Assembly: GCF_000971335.1 (NCBI RefSeq)
Contig: NZ_JZJL01000045.1
Span: 1 to 39,078, forward strand
DNA length: 39,078 nucleotides
From: Chromobacterium vaccinii
Lineage (GTDB): Bacteria > Pseudomonadota > Gammaproteobacteria > Burkholderiales > Chromobacteriaceae
Reading direction: 5' to 3'
Positions 20,345-28,135 of this stretch are shown piece after piece (position 1 is the stretch's first letter; each line of letters begins with the position of its first letter). Position numbers and translations under genes: made by a program. Below the pieces are notes generated by a model. It had not been told where the DNA came from, searched no databases, and worked only from the letters and a program-made list of their open reading frames with translations.

Positions 20345-20952
20345 GCGCCCGCCTCCCTCAGCGGCAAGCGGCGCAAGCCGGATTCGGTCAGCAGCCAGTC
20401 CAGCCTCACGTCCCATGCCTCGCGCGGCACCGCGTCCACCAGCTGGCAGTCGAAAGCCACGCCCACCAGCAGCGGCTTGCCGCTCAAGGCATGCCGGCGG
20501 CGAAAGGCCAGCGTGCTGTCGTAGAAGCCGCCGCCCTGTCCCATCCGGTAGCCGTCCCGGTCCACACCCAGCAAGGGCACGAACACCACGTCCAGCCGTT
20601 CGGCGCGCAGCCGCGCGCCGGCGTACTCCAGGATGCGGTAACGGGGATGCAGATACCAGCGGTCGGCGGCGCCCAGCCTGGTGAACCACAGCCGGCGGCC
20701 CCGCCGCGGAATCTGCGGCAGATAGACCTCCGCGCCGCGCCATAGCGCCGCGTTCATCACTTCGGCCAGGTCAAGCTCGGAGCCGGCGGCGAGATAGCCG
20801 CCGACGCGCTTGCCTCGACCCAATAGACGAGAAGCGTGGCGGGCGATCGCGCGCGCGGCTTCGGCGCGGCAAGCCGGCGGCAGCGCGATGCGGGCGCGGC
20901 GAAGCTGGCGGCGCAGCGCCGTCTTATCGATTGCGGGGGAAGATGCGGTCAT
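20341..20952 (-). CDS. fau: 5-formyltetrahydrofolate cyclo-ligase
   Basis: The 203-residue enzyme (YgfA) converts 5-formyl-THF to 5,10-methenyl-THF with ATP. The family motif M-G-Q-G-G-G-F-Y-D near residue 145 and the N-terminal K-x-x-L-R-R-Q-L-R-R-A-R are present, and the length is normal. I start at ATG 20952 (MTASSPAIDK); no good ribosome binding site precedes it, since the 3' end of the 6S RNA lies just upstream. The order zapA, 6S RNA, fau is conserved in proteobacteria, and fau is normally co-transcribed with 6S RNA. Confidence 0.93.
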   Translation of the reverse strand: MTASSPAIDKTALRRQLRRARIALPPACRAEAARAIARHASRLLGRGKRVGGYLAAGSELDLAEVMNAALWRGAEVYLPQIPRRGRRLWFTRLGAADRWYLHPRYRILEYAGARLRAERLDVVFVPLLGVDRDGYRMGQGGGFYDSTLAFRRRHALSGKPLLVGVAFDCQLVDAVPREAWDVRLDWLLTESGLRRLPLREAGA

Positions 20953-20965
20953 GTTGGAGGGGGAA

Positions 20966-21142
20966 CCCCCGCGAGTGCCGTTCGGGCTAAATTCGCTTGT
21001 ACCCTGTTTCCAGGAGGGGCCGCCTGCCAAACATTTCGGGCGCGTTCATCAGGGAACGCGGCACGCCCATGTCTCACGCTGGCAGCCAAAAGCGAACGCA
21101 TTGGTACAAAGGAATTGTGCGCCGTCACGAACACCGCAGGGG
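20966..21142 (-). ncRNA. ssrS: 6S RNA
   Basis: The region between zapA and fau has no protein frame and sits exactly where 6S RNA lies in proteobacteria. On the minus strand the 5' end CCCCTGCGGTG pairs with the 3' end CACTCGCGGGG with one bulged T, and the next TTCG pairs with CGAA. An asymmetric unpaired region follows, then a long upper arm starting with TTGTACC pairing with GGTACAA. This closing stem, central bubble and terminal arm over 177 nt match 6S RNA, which mimics an open promoter and sequesters sigma-70 RNA polymerase in stationary phase. Ends are set by the closing stem and may be off by a few nt. Confidence 0.85.
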
Positions 21143-21177
21143 ATAAACTGACCTTTGGTGCGCCAGCGCCGCTCGGC

Positions 21178-21489
21178 TTAAAACAGCGGCTGCTGGCTTT
21201 GGCTCAGCGCCTGATCGGCTGCTTCGCTCATGCCACGTATTTTACGCTGAAACGCCTCAATCTCCAAGCCTTCGCCCACTTTTGTCTTCAAGAGGTCGTG
21301 CGCGATGTTCAGCGCGGCCATGATGGCGATCTTGTCGGCGTCCATCACCTTGCCATGCTGCTGGATGGTGGAGATTTTGCCTTCCAGCAGGCGGACCGCT
21401 TCCAGCAGCGTTTCCTGCTCGTCCTGCGGCGTGCCGATGGTGAAATGCCTGCCCAGCAGCTCGATGTCGACCTGAACCACGTCGCTCAT
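21178..21489 (-). CDS. zapA: Cell division protein ZapA
   Basis: The 103-residue product has the ZapA opening V-x-V-D-I-E-L-L-G-R-H-F-T-I-G-T-P and the helix with A-A-L-N-I-A-H-D-L-L, followed by a C-terminal coiled coil. ZapA tetramers crosslink FtsZ filaments at the division ring. Its start overlaps the upstream zapB-like gene in an ATGA arrangement, and the 6S RNA gene follows 35 nt downstream. Confidence 0.95.
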   Translation of the reverse strand: MSDVVQVDIELLGRHFTIGTPQDEQETLLEAVRLLEGKISTIQQHGKVMDADKIAIMAALNIAHDLLKTKVGEGLEIEAFQRKIRGMSEAADQALSQSQQPLF

Positions 21490-21695
21490 TGCTCGTTCTC
21501 CGGCGCGGCGGGCAGGCGCGCCACCAGGGCCGCCACCCGACTGCGGGTTTCGTTGACGCGGAAGTTCAGCTCGGCGTTCTCCTTCAGCGCTTCGGACAGC
21601 GCCTCGGCGAACCGGCCGTTCTGGACTTCCAGTTCCCGGATGCGGGCGATCAGCGCCGCGACGCGGGATTCGAGGTATTCCAGTTCATTGTCCAT
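21486..21695 (-). CDS. ZapB-like small coiled-coil protein
   Basis: This 69-residue protein is almost one continuous heptad coiled coil (L-E-Y-L-E-S-R-V-A-A-L-I-A-R-I-R-E-L, then N-A-E-L-N-F-R-V). It lies directly upstream of zapA and overlaps it by 4 nt, the usual site of the TIGR02449/ZapB-type partner in beta- and gammaproteobacteria. Such proteins link ZapA to the divisome. Similarity to E. coli ZapB itself is at the level of fold and position only. Confidence 0.82.
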   Translation of the reverse strand: MDNELEYLESRVAALIARIRELEVQNGRFAEALSEALKENAELNFRVNETRSRVAALVARLPAAPENEQ

Positions 21696-21716
21696 GGCGG
21701 CGAGGATAACGGGCGG

Positions 21717-22592
21717 CTACTTGGGCGTCAAACCCAGCCGCTGCCGCGCTGTGTCCAGCCGGGCACACAGCTGGTCCGCGCCGTCCACCAGCCTCGGTCC
21801 GGGGATGGTGATGGCGTCGCCGGGCAGGGCCAGCAGCGCGCCGTTCGCCACCGCCGGCAATGCCTGCCAGCGCTTCCACATCGCCAGCGTGGCGTCGTCG
21901 CCGGCCACGATGGCCTGCGGCCGCGCCGCCACCACGGCGGCGGTCGACACCTGCGGCGCCGGCAACGGCAGGTCGGCGAACACATTCACGCCGCCGCAGA
22001 CGCGGATCAGCGCATCGATATAGCTCTTGCCGCTGACGGTGAAGATGGGCGTCTGGCTCAGTTGGTAGAACACCCGCACCGGCGCGCGGCTGCCGTAGCG
22101 CTGCCGCAGCGCCGCCAGCCGCTGGCGATAGGCCGCGGCCGCCGTAGCCGCGGCGGCGTCGGTGCCGGCCAATTTGCCCAGCTTGACGATTTCCTGCGCC
22201 ACGTCGTCCGGTTGCAATGGATGGCTGATGAACACCGGCACTCCCATGCGCCGCAGCCGCTCCAGCTCGCGCGGCGTGCCGCCGTCCTGCCAGGCCACCA
22301 CCAGATCGGGCTTCTGCCGCAACACCGCCTCCAGGCTGAAGCCGGTGAAGCCGCCGACGCGCGGCAGCTTTTTCGCCGCTTCCGGGTGGTCGCTGTAATC
22401 GACGGTGGCCACCACCTTGCCGCCGGCCCCGGCGGCGAACAGCAGCTCGGTGGCGTGCGGCACCAGGCTGACGATGCGCGCCGCCGGCCGCTCCAGCGCC
22501 ACGGCCTTGCCGGCGCCGTCCTCGACCAGGATCGCCGCCCCGGCGCGCGCCGCGCCCAGCAATAGACACACGCCAAACAGCGCCCGCTTCAT
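21717..22592 (-). CDS. btuF: Periplasmic cobalamin-binding protein (BtuF-like)
   Basis: The 291-residue protein has a signal peptide (M-K-R-A-L-F-G-V-C-L-L-L-G-A-A-R-A-G-A) and the class III substrate-binding fold: R-I-V-S-L-V-P-H-A-T-E-L-L-F-A-A-G-A-G in lobe 1, P-D-L-V-V-A-W near residue 110 and an inter-lobe helix. The opening motif with S-L-x-P-x-x-T-E is typical of corrinoid and siderophore binding proteins, and the riboswitch and operon mates make B12 the likely ligand. ATG 22592 overlaps the cobU stop (ATGA). Matching BtuC/BtuD permease genes are not in the window. Confidence 0.9.
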   Translation of the reverse strand: MKRALFGVCLLLGAARAGAAILVEDGAGKAVALERPAARIVSLVPHATELLFAAGAGGKVVATVDYSDHPEAAKKLPRVGGFTGFSLEAVLRQKPDLVVAWQDGGTPRELERLRRMGVPVFISHPLQPDDVAQEIVKLGKLAGTDAAAATAAAAYRQRLAALRQRYGSRAPVRVFYQLSQTPIFTVSGKSYIDALIRVCGGVNVFADLPLPAPQVSTAAVVAARPQAIVAGDDATLAMWKRWQALPAVANGALLALPGDAITIPGPRLVDGADQLCARLDTARQRLGLTPK

Positions 22593-23116
22593 GCCGCCTC
22601 CCCCTTCAACGCCAGCGGCAAGCCGCAGGCCACCAACGTCACCCGGCCGCAATGCGACGCCGCCAGCTGGTTGAGCCGGCCCAACTCGTCGACGAAGCGG
22701 CGGGTTTCGGCATCGCCCGCCACCACGCCCCAGCCCACCTCGTTGCTGACCAGCAGCACCTCGCCGCTCACCGCGTCCAGCGCCACCAGCAGCGCGTCGC
22801 GCTCCGCCTCGTATGCCGACGCGTCGAATCCGGCCTCGCCGAAGAAGCGCATCAGCCACATGCCCAGGCAGTCGATCAGCAGCAAGCCATCCGCGCTGTC
22901 ATGGGCCGCGATGATGGCCGCCAGGCCGCGGCCGGCCTCCGCCACGCTCCAATGCGCCGGCCGCTGCGCGCGGTGCAGCGCCACCCGGCGCGCGAACTCG
23001 GCGTCGCGCACCTCGGCGGTGGCGAGATAGCACACCGGTCCGCCATGACGGCGGGCCAGGTCTTCGGCATGGCGGCTCTTGCCGCTGCGGGCGCCGCCGG
23101 TGATCAGGTGGGGCAT
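22589..23116 (-). CDS. cobU: Adenosylcobinamide kinase / adenosylcobinamide-phosphate guanylyltransferase
   Basis: The 175-residue bifunctional enzyme phosphorylates adenosylcobinamide and then attaches GMP, activating it for nucleotide-loop assembly. The P-loop G-G-A-R-S-G-K-S (residues 7-14) is the family signature; A-H-W-S-V-A-E and L-L-L-I-D-C-L-G-M-W-L (Walker B-like) follow, with V-S-N-E-V-G-W-G-V-V near 125. It lies between btuB and btuF in a riboswitch-led operon, 10 nt after btuB. Confidence 0.95.
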   Translation of the reverse strand: MPHLITGGARSGKSRHAEDLARRHGGPVCYLATAEVRDAEFARRVALHRAQRPAHWSVAEAGRGLAAIIAAHDSADGLLLIDCLGMWLMRFFGEAGFDASAYEAERDALLVALDAVSGEVLLVSNEVGWGVVAGDAETRRFVDELGRLNQLAASHCGRVTLVACGLPLALKGEAA

Positions 23117-23126
23117 GGCTTATCCC

Positions 23127-24992
23127 TTATTGGCTGTAACGCACGCCGATGAAGGCGCCCAGGCCGCCGGTGTTGTAGCCGTAAGCGGTTTCGTATTCGC
23201 GGTCGAACAGATTGTCGACGCGGGCTGTCGCGGTCCAGCTCTTGGCGAAGCGGTAGTTGGCGAAGGCGTTGGTCACGCCGTAGCCGTGCAGCGCTTTGGA
23301 CTCGGTATTCGCCGGATCGTCGTATCTGCGGGAAACGATCTGCTGTTCCGCGCCCAGCGTCCACCTGCCCAGCTCTTTGCTCGCTGTGAAATTGGCGCTC
23401 TGACGCGGACGGCGCGCCAGCAAGTGGCCGGTACCGTCATCGCGGGCGTCCAGCAGCGTAAGATTGGCGCCCAGATCGACTCCCGCCACCATCGTAGCGC
23501 CTTCCAACGTCACACCACGGATGGTTGCGCGGCTGACATTTATCCGGGTATCGATGCCATCGGCAGTGGTAGCCGAAGCGATCAAATCGCTAACTTGGTT
23601 ATGGAACGCAGTCAAACTGAAACGACTAGCATTCTTGCTATACACCAGTGCCAGCTCGCTATTGATCGAGCTTTCCGGCTTCAGATTCGGATTGCTCCGG
23701 TAGTGGTAGTTATACTCGGGCATATCGGTAGGCGGATAGTACAAATCATTAAACGTCGGCGCTTTATAAGCCGTGCCATAACCCGCCCGAGCCAGCCAGC
23801 CATCGGCAAATCGATAACCGTAATCCAGCTTGCCGGTGGTCTTGCCGCCGAACTGGTCGTCATGATCGCGACGCAGGCTGGCCTGGAACAGGCTCTTGCC
23901 TTGCTCAAGCTGGTAGGTAGCGAATCCCGCGTACTGGGTGCGCGTGTTTTTCGTGAACGCGCCGCTGCTATCCATCTTTTGATCATTGTGGCTCGCTCCC
24001 AACACGAACTTGCCCCAATTCGTCACCAAATCGTTTTGCCAAGTCCACTCGTTTTGAGTGGTCTGGAAGAAACCATCGCGTGCACCGCCGGTCGCGCCAT
24101 TGAAAGTTTCCTGCTTGTCCTGGCTGTGACTGAAACGCAGCGTGCTGGTCCAGATGTCGGTCAAGCGATTGCGCGACTCCAGGCTCTGCCCCGTCAGACG
24201 GGTATCAATCCAGTTCTGTCCAACTGGATTCTGATCGAAATCGGCCCGAGCGAAGGTCTGGAACAAACGCAGCGTCAAATCGTGCCCCTGTGCCAGCGTC
24301 TGGGTCACATTGGCGGTGTAGCCGTCATTGCGATAACCATCGTTATCGGGGTTATACCCGGATCCGCTTTTCGGATTGGTCGCCGAAAACCCATCGGACT
24401 GGGCATGGCTCAGCTGCAGGCTGTAGGCGGTGTTGCTACTTTTGCCGCCCACGCCCGCCGTCAATTTTCCAGTGCCGCGGCTGCCAGCCTCGAAGCCGGC
24501 GTTGAAGCGAGGCTCGCCCTCGCCCTTGCGGGTGAAGATCTGTATCACGCCGCCGATGGCGTCGGCGCCATACAGGCTGGAGGCCGGCCCCCGCAGAACC
24601 TCGATGCGCTCGATCTGCTCCAGCGGGATGTTCTGGATCGCCGTGGTGCCCGATGTCGCCGACGAAATGCGCATGCCGTCCACCAATACAACCGTATGAT
24701 CGTTGTTAGTGCCGCGCATGAAGATGCTGCCGGTGGTACCCGGACCGCCGTTGCTGGTAATCGTGACGGCAGCCTGGCGCGACAACACCTGTTGCAACGT
24801 CTGCGCGCCGCTTTCCTCGATTTCATCTCGGGTGATCACGGTGGCGTCGGCCAGCGTTTTGGACAGAGGTTGCGCGATGCGGCTCGCCGTCACGATCACC
24901 GGATCGCCGACGAACTGGGGCACGCCATCGGCCAGGGCCAGGCCGGAGCAGGCCAGCGCCGTCAGCGCGGCGCAGGTTTGAAGCTTGAACAT
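23127..24992 (-). CDS. btuB: TonB-dependent outer membrane cobalamin receptor
   Basis: The 621-residue protein has a signal peptide ending A-L-A-D-G, a TonB-box-like stretch (D-P-V-I-V-T-A-S-R-I), the plug domain (about 45-160: D-A-T-V-I-T-R-D-E-I, L-V-D-G-M-R, R-I-E-V-L-R-G-P-A-S-S-L-Y-G-A-D-A-I-G-G) and a 22-strand-type barrel ending in the outer membrane insertion signal G-V-R-Y-S-Q. BtuB imports vitamin B12 and other corrinoids with TonB energy. The cobalamin riboswitch immediately upstream supports the ligand. ATG 24992 is preceded by about 140 nt of untranslated leader. The part encoding mid-barrel loops (about 23560-24330) has visibly lower GC than both ends of the gene. Confidence 0.95.
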   Translation of the reverse strand: MFKLQTCAALTALACSGLALADGVPQFVGDPVIVTASRIAQPLSKTLADATVITRDEIEESGAQTLQQVLSRQAAVTITSNGGPGTTGSIFMRGTNNDHTVVLVDGMRISSATSGTTAIQNIPLEQIERIEVLRGPASSLYGADAIGGVIQIFTRKGEGEPRFNAGFEAGSRGTGKLTAGVGGKSSNTAYSLQLSHAQSDGFSATNPKSGSGYNPDNDGYRNDGYTANVTQTLAQGHDLTLRLFQTFARADFDQNPVGQNWIDTRLTGQSLESRNRLTDIWTSTLRFSHSQDKQETFNGATGGARDGFFQTTQNEWTWQNDLVTNWGKFVLGASHNDQKMDSSGAFTKNTRTQYAGFATYQLEQGKSLFQASLRRDHDDQFGGKTTGKLDYGYRFADGWLARAGYGTAYKAPTFNDLYYPPTDMPEYNYHYRSNPNLKPESSINSELALVYSKNASRFSLTAFHNQVSDLIASATTADGIDTRINVSRATIRGVTLEGATMVAGVDLGANLTLLDARDDGTGHLLARRPRQSANFTASKELGRWTLGAEQQIVSRRYDDPANTESKALHGYGVTNAFANYRFAKSWTATARVDNLFDREYETAYGYNTGGLGAFIGVRYSQ

Positions 24993-25108
24993 GAAAACAC
25001 ACTCCACGATAGGGTCAACGTTGAGTGCGAAGAGGACAACAGCAGCAAAGGACGGCACGGCAGAACCGGAACGTCTGTCGAATCGCCTCCCCGCGATACT
25101 CCAGTGGT

Positions 25109-25129
25109 CCACCGGCTTCCGGCCAGTGG
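25109..25129 (-). promoter_or_regulatory. Hairpin just downstream of the B12 aptamer (candidate expression platform)
   Basis: The 8-nt arms 25122-25129 and 25109-25116 pair with one G-T pair around a 5-nt loop. It abuts the aptamer's 3' strand, so it could compete with P1 pairing. It has no T tract, and the btuB start is still about 115 nt away, so neither termination nor start-site masking is evident. Confidence 0.4.
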
Positions 25130-25133
25130 CAGC

Positions 25134-25312
25134 GCAGGCCGGCCTCCGGGCTGGGCCTTGCCGGCGGCGCGCCTTCCCGTCCTGAAGACAGTGGCCCTTG
25201 CGCCGCCTGGGCGCATGCGCGCCAGGCCTTACCGTTGCGGGGGCAGCGCCGGTTTCTCACCGGCTTCCCGTTTCATCCGGGCGCGCAAGACCGCGCGCCT
25301 CCGGACACCTGC
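25134..25312 (-). promoter_or_regulatory. Cobalamin (B12) riboswitch
   Basis: On the minus strand the leader of btuB carries the B12 aptamer core in order: a 5' GCAGGTG, GGGAAGCCGGTGAGAAACC, the box GCTGCCCCCGCAACGGTAA, GGGCCACTG, then GGACGGGAAGGC and the closing CCTGC. P1 is formed by 25308-25312 and 25134-25138, giving a 179-nt aptamer. Binding of adenosylcobalamin should repress btuB-cobU-btuF when B12 is plentiful. The cobT operon on the other side is not downstream of it. Confidence 0.94.
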
Positions 25313-25322
25313 TGATCGGCGG

Positions 25323-25328
25323 ATTATA
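25323..25328 (-). promoter_or_regulatory. -10 element of the btuB operon promoter
   Basis: The minus strand reads TATAAT just upstream of the riboswitch 5' end, placing the transcript start near 25315, right at the aptamer. No good -35 hexamer is seen at 17-bp spacing. Confidence 0.65.
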
Positions 25329-25341
25329 ACCCGCCGGACTT

Positions 25342-25368
25342 TTGGCGGCACCGGCCAAGCAGTAATAT
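25342..25368 (+). promoter_or_regulatory. Candidate promoter of the cobT operon
   Basis: TTGGCG (25342-25347) and TAATAT (25363-25368) are spaced by 15 nt on the plus strand, about 80 nt upstream of cobT. It would lie back-to-back with the btuB promoter. The spacing is short, so this is tentative. Confidence 0.35.
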
Positions 25369-25448
25369 GCTTAGAGTCCAGCCGACGCCGCGCGCCGGTT
25401 CCCATTCATCATCCGGACCCCCGTCCGCTCCTGCAGCAGGCCCATACC

Positions 25449-26483
25449 ATGAACAGCAGCAAACCCCTGGATCTTTCCGCCCGCAACGCCGCCCGCGCCC
25501 GTCAGGCCATCCTGACCAAGCCGCCCGGCAGCCTGGGACAACTGGAGGAACTGGCCTGCCGCTTCGCCGCCTGGCAGGGCCGCGCCCAGCCGGAAGATCT
25601 GCGGCCAGCCATCACTGTGTTCGCCGCCGACCACGGCGTCACGGTGGAAGGCGTATCCGCCTTCCCGTCCGCGGTCACCACCGAGATGGTGCGCAACTTC
25701 GCCAACGGCGGCGCCGCCATCTGCGTGCTGGCGCGCGCGCTGGACGCGCGGCTGGAAGTGGTGGACGTGGGCGTGGCCGGCGATGTCTCCGCGCTGCCCA
25801 TCGTCCACGCCAAAGTGAGGCCCGGCAGCCAGAATCTGGCCAAGCAGGCCGCCATGAGCGCCGATGAAACAGCTGCCGCGCTGGAGACCGGCCGCGCCGC
25901 CGCGCGCCGCGCGGTGGAGGCCGGCGCCAACCTGCTGATCGCCGGCGACATGGGCATAGGCAACACCACCGCGTCGGCGGCGCTGATCTGCCGGCTGACC
26001 GGCGCGGCGCCTGAGCTGGTGGTCGGCCGCGGCACCGGCGTCGACGACGCCGGCCTGGCCAACAAGCATCGCGCGGTGAAGACCGCGCTGGCCCGGGTGG
26101 CCTGGGAAAACCTCAGCGGCCTGGACACGCTGTCCGAGCTGGGCGGCCTGGAAATCGCCGCGATCGCCGGCTTTTACCTGGAGGGCGCGCGGCTGGGCGT
26201 GCCGTCGCTGGTGGACGGCTTCATCGCCAGCGCCGCCGCGCTGTGCGCCAAAACGATGGAGCCCTCGCTGCACGACTGGCTGCTGGCCAGCCATCGCTCG
26301 GCGGAATCCGGCCATGATCTGGCGCTGAAAGCCTTGCAGCTGCCCCCCCTGGTGGACCTGGGCATGCGCCTGGGCGAAGGCTCCGGCGCCGCCGTGTGCG
26401 TGCCGCTGCTGCAACTGGCGGTGAAGCTGCACAACGGCATGGCCACCTTCGCAGAAGCCGGCATCAGCGGCAAGTCGGCATGA
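25449..26483 (+). CDS. cobT: Nicotinate-nucleotide:dimethylbenzimidazole phosphoribosyltransferase
   Basis: The 344-residue enzyme makes alpha-ribazole phosphate, the lower-ligand precursor of cobalamin. Clear family blocks are K-P-P-G-S-L-G-Q-L-E-E-L-A (near residue 24), F-A-A-D-H-G-V-T-V-E-G-V-S near 60, G-D-M-G-I-G-N-T-T-A-S-A-A near 173 and G-R-G-T-G-V-D-D. The catalytic Glu lies in the conserved C-terminal G-M-R-L-G-E-G-S-G-A-A. It starts the plus-strand operon cobT-cobC-cobS, with 4-nt and 13-nt overlaps between the genes, diverging from btuB. Confidence 0.96.
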   Translation: MNSSKPLDLSARNAARARQAILTKPPGSLGQLEELACRFAAWQGRAQPEDLRPAITVFAADHGVTVEGVSAFPSAVTTEMVRNFANGGAAICVLARALDARLEVVDVGVAGDVSALPIVHAKVRPGSQNLAKQAAMSADETAAALETGRAAARRAVEAGANLLIAGDMGIGNTTASAALICRLTGAAPELVVGRGTGVDDAGLANKHRAVKTALARVAWENLSGLDTLSELGGLEIAAIAGFYLEGARLGVPSLVDGFIASAAALCAKTMEPSLHDWLLASHRSAESGHDLALKALQLPPLVDLGMRLGEGSGAAVCVPLLQLAVKLHNGMATFAEAGISGKSA

Positions 26484-27082
26484 ATCCCTACACGCTGACC
26501 CTGCTGCGCCACGGCGACATCGACCACGACGGCCGGCTGATCGGCCTGACCGACCTGCCGCTGACCGAGCTTGGGCACCAGCAGCTGGAACATAGCTGGA
26601 AACGCATCAGCAACCTGGCGCCGGTCACCAGCATCGCCACCTCGCCGCTGCAGCGCTGCCGCGAGTTCTCGGTCAGGCAGGCGCTGTCCGGCTCGCTGAC
26701 GCTGAAGGTGGACCCGCGCTTCGCCGAGATGGATTTCGGCGGCTGGGATGGCCACCCGGTGGCCGATCTGGAACAGGCCCACCCCGGCTGGGGCGACGCG
26801 CTGGCCGCCGGCCGGCTCAGTCCGCCCGGCGGCGAAACCTTCGAGCAGTTCCGCACCCGGGTACTGGCCGGCCTGGCCGACTGGATGACCGAAGCCCGCG
26901 GCAGCCACCGGCTGCTGGTGACGCACGGCGGCGTGATCACGGTGCTGATGGCTGAGCTGCTGGGCACCGAGTTCGCGGTGGCCAAGCTGATGACGGTGCA
27001 ACGCGGCGGCTTCGTCCAGCTGTCGATGCTGGAGGGCCACCCGGCCTATCTGCTGCGCCTGGAGTCCGCATGCGCGGACTGA
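26480..27082 (+). CDS. cobC: Alpha-ribazole phosphatase (histidine phosphatase family)
   Basis: The 200-residue protein has the histidine phosphatase motif L-L-R-H-G (His11 as phosphoacceptor), the second catalytic His in L-V-T-H-G-G near residue 147, and E-M-D-F-G-G-W-D-G near 84, typical of CobC. It should remove phosphate from alpha-ribazole-5'-phosphate or from the adenosylcobalamin phosphate made by CobS. The gene overlaps cobT by 4 nt (ATGA) and cobS by 13 nt. Generic phosphoglycerate-mutase-like phosphatases look similar; the operon decides the assignment. Confidence 0.92.
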   Translation: MNPYTLTLLRHGDIDHDGRLIGLTDLPLTELGHQQLEHSWKRISNLAPVTSIATSPLQRCREFSVRQALSGSLTLKVDPRFAEMDFGGWDGHPVADLEQAHPGWGDALAAGRLSPPGGETFEQFRTRVLAGLADWMTEARGSHRLLVTHGGVITVLMAELLGTEFAVAKLMTVQRGGFVQLSMLEGHPAYLLRLESACAD

Positions 27083-27801
27083 TCCTGGCGGTGCAGTTCC
27101 TGACCCGGCTGCCCACCCCGCAGCTGGCCGATTTCAAACCCGAATGGCTGGCGGCCAGCGCGCGCTGGTTTCCCGCCGTCGGCGTCATCGTCGGCGCGCT
27201 GCTGCTGGCCGCCCTACGGCTGGGCGGCCTGGTCGACCCCTGGCTGGCGGCGCTGCTGGCGCTGCTGGCCTGGGTGATGGTGACCGGCGGCCTGCATCTG
27301 GACGGGCTGGCCGATCTTTCCGACGCGCTGGGCGCGGCCCACCGCTCGCGCGAGCGTTTCTTCGAAGTGCTGAAAGACCCGCATCTAGGCAGCTTCGGCG
27401 TGCTCTCGCTGATCCTGGCCGTCGCCGCCAAGCTGGTGCTGCTGATGCTGGCCGCCCGCCACGGCGGCCCGGCCTGGGGCCTGCTGCTGGTCCCGGCCTG
27501 GGCGCGCGGCTTCGCCGTCGTCTGGTCGGCCACGCTGCCGGCCATCGCGCCGGGCAGCGGCGAGCGCTTCGCCTGGCAACGCGACTGGGCCGGCATGGGC
27601 CTGAATCTGGCCGCGCTGCTGGCGCTGTCGGCCTGGCTGGCCCCGGCGCTGCTGCTGGCCCCGCTGGCAGGCCTGGCCTGGTGGGCCTTCCTGAAGCGCC
27701 GCCTGGGGGGCATGACCGGCGACTGCCTGGGCGCGGGCGTGGAGCTTTGCGAAATCGCGATGCTGGGCTTGCTGCTGTGGCGGGTGCCGGCGTGGGTTTG
27801 A
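27070..27801 (+). CDS. cobS: Adenosylcobinamide-GDP ribazoletransferase (cobalamin synthase)
   Basis: The 243-residue membrane protein begins L-A-V-Q-F-L-T-R-L-P-T-P, the usual CobS opening, and carries G-G-L-H-L-D-G-L-A-D-L-S-D-A (near residue 74) with the Asp cluster that binds magnesium, and D-P-H-L-G-S-F-G-V near 102. About six helices follow, and G-M-T-G-D-C-L-G-A-G-V-E near 215 is the second conserved site. CobS joins AdoCbi-GDP to alpha-ribazole at the inner membrane, the last step of B12 assembly. Confidence 0.96.
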   Translation: MRGLILAVQFLTRLPTPQLADFKPEWLAASARWFPAVGVIVGALLLAALRLGGLVDPWLAALLALLAWVMVTGGLHLDGLADLSDALGAAHRSRERFFEVLKDPHLGSFGVLSLILAVAAKLVLLMLAARHGGPAWGLLLVPAWARGFAVVWSATLPAIAPGSGERFAWQRDWAGMGLNLAALLALSAWLAPALLLAPLAGLAWWAFLKRRLGGMTGDCLGAGVELCEIAMLGLLLWRVPAWV

Positions 27802-28135
27802 TGCCCATCCGCAATCTGAGCGGCATCAGAATCGACAGGCAAACCTAATCTGAGTCCGCTGCGCGGACATAATTTACACGGCGGGGCTGCCCGCCAGACA
27901 GGCCAAAAGGATCTTAGCGGTCACCGACCGGCCCTGCGCTCTCACCCATCTTTTTTCACCCCAACAAAAAATGCCGCCCGCAGGGCCCCCAGCGCGACGG
28001 CATTTTCTTAAAACGGCCAACCGCTTACAACATGCCCGCCACCTTCTTGTTGCGCATCAGGCACAACATGTCGCAGGCGATGTGGGCGGCGGCAAGCGCG
28101 GTGATCTCGCTCTGATCGTAACGCTGGCCGCCGCC
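27802..28135. other. Intergenic region after cobS
   Basis: These 334 nt separate the converging cobS and DUF1275 genes. They hold a 6-bp hairpin (27854-27868, no T tract), the bidirectional terminator at 27968-28006, and on the minus strand a 36-codon frame continuing past the DUF1275 stop. No complete gene is evident. Confidence 0.7.
27968..28006. terminator. Bidirectional terminator between cobS and the DUF1275 gene
   Basis: AAAATGCCG (27968-27976) and CGGCATTTT (27998-28006) are exact reverse complements around a 21-nt GC-rich loop region with further internal pairing. A and T tracts on both sides make it usable from either strand between the converging genes. Confidence 0.8.

Noticed and set aside
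23079-26483. A very long plus-strand frame covering btuB's complement and cobT
   Set aside because: Only its last 344 codons are cobT. The rest is antisense to btuB and the riboswitch and has no domain pattern.
27854-27868. 6-bp hairpin after cobS as its terminator
   Set aside because: No T tract follows; the hairpin at 27968-28006 is a better terminator.
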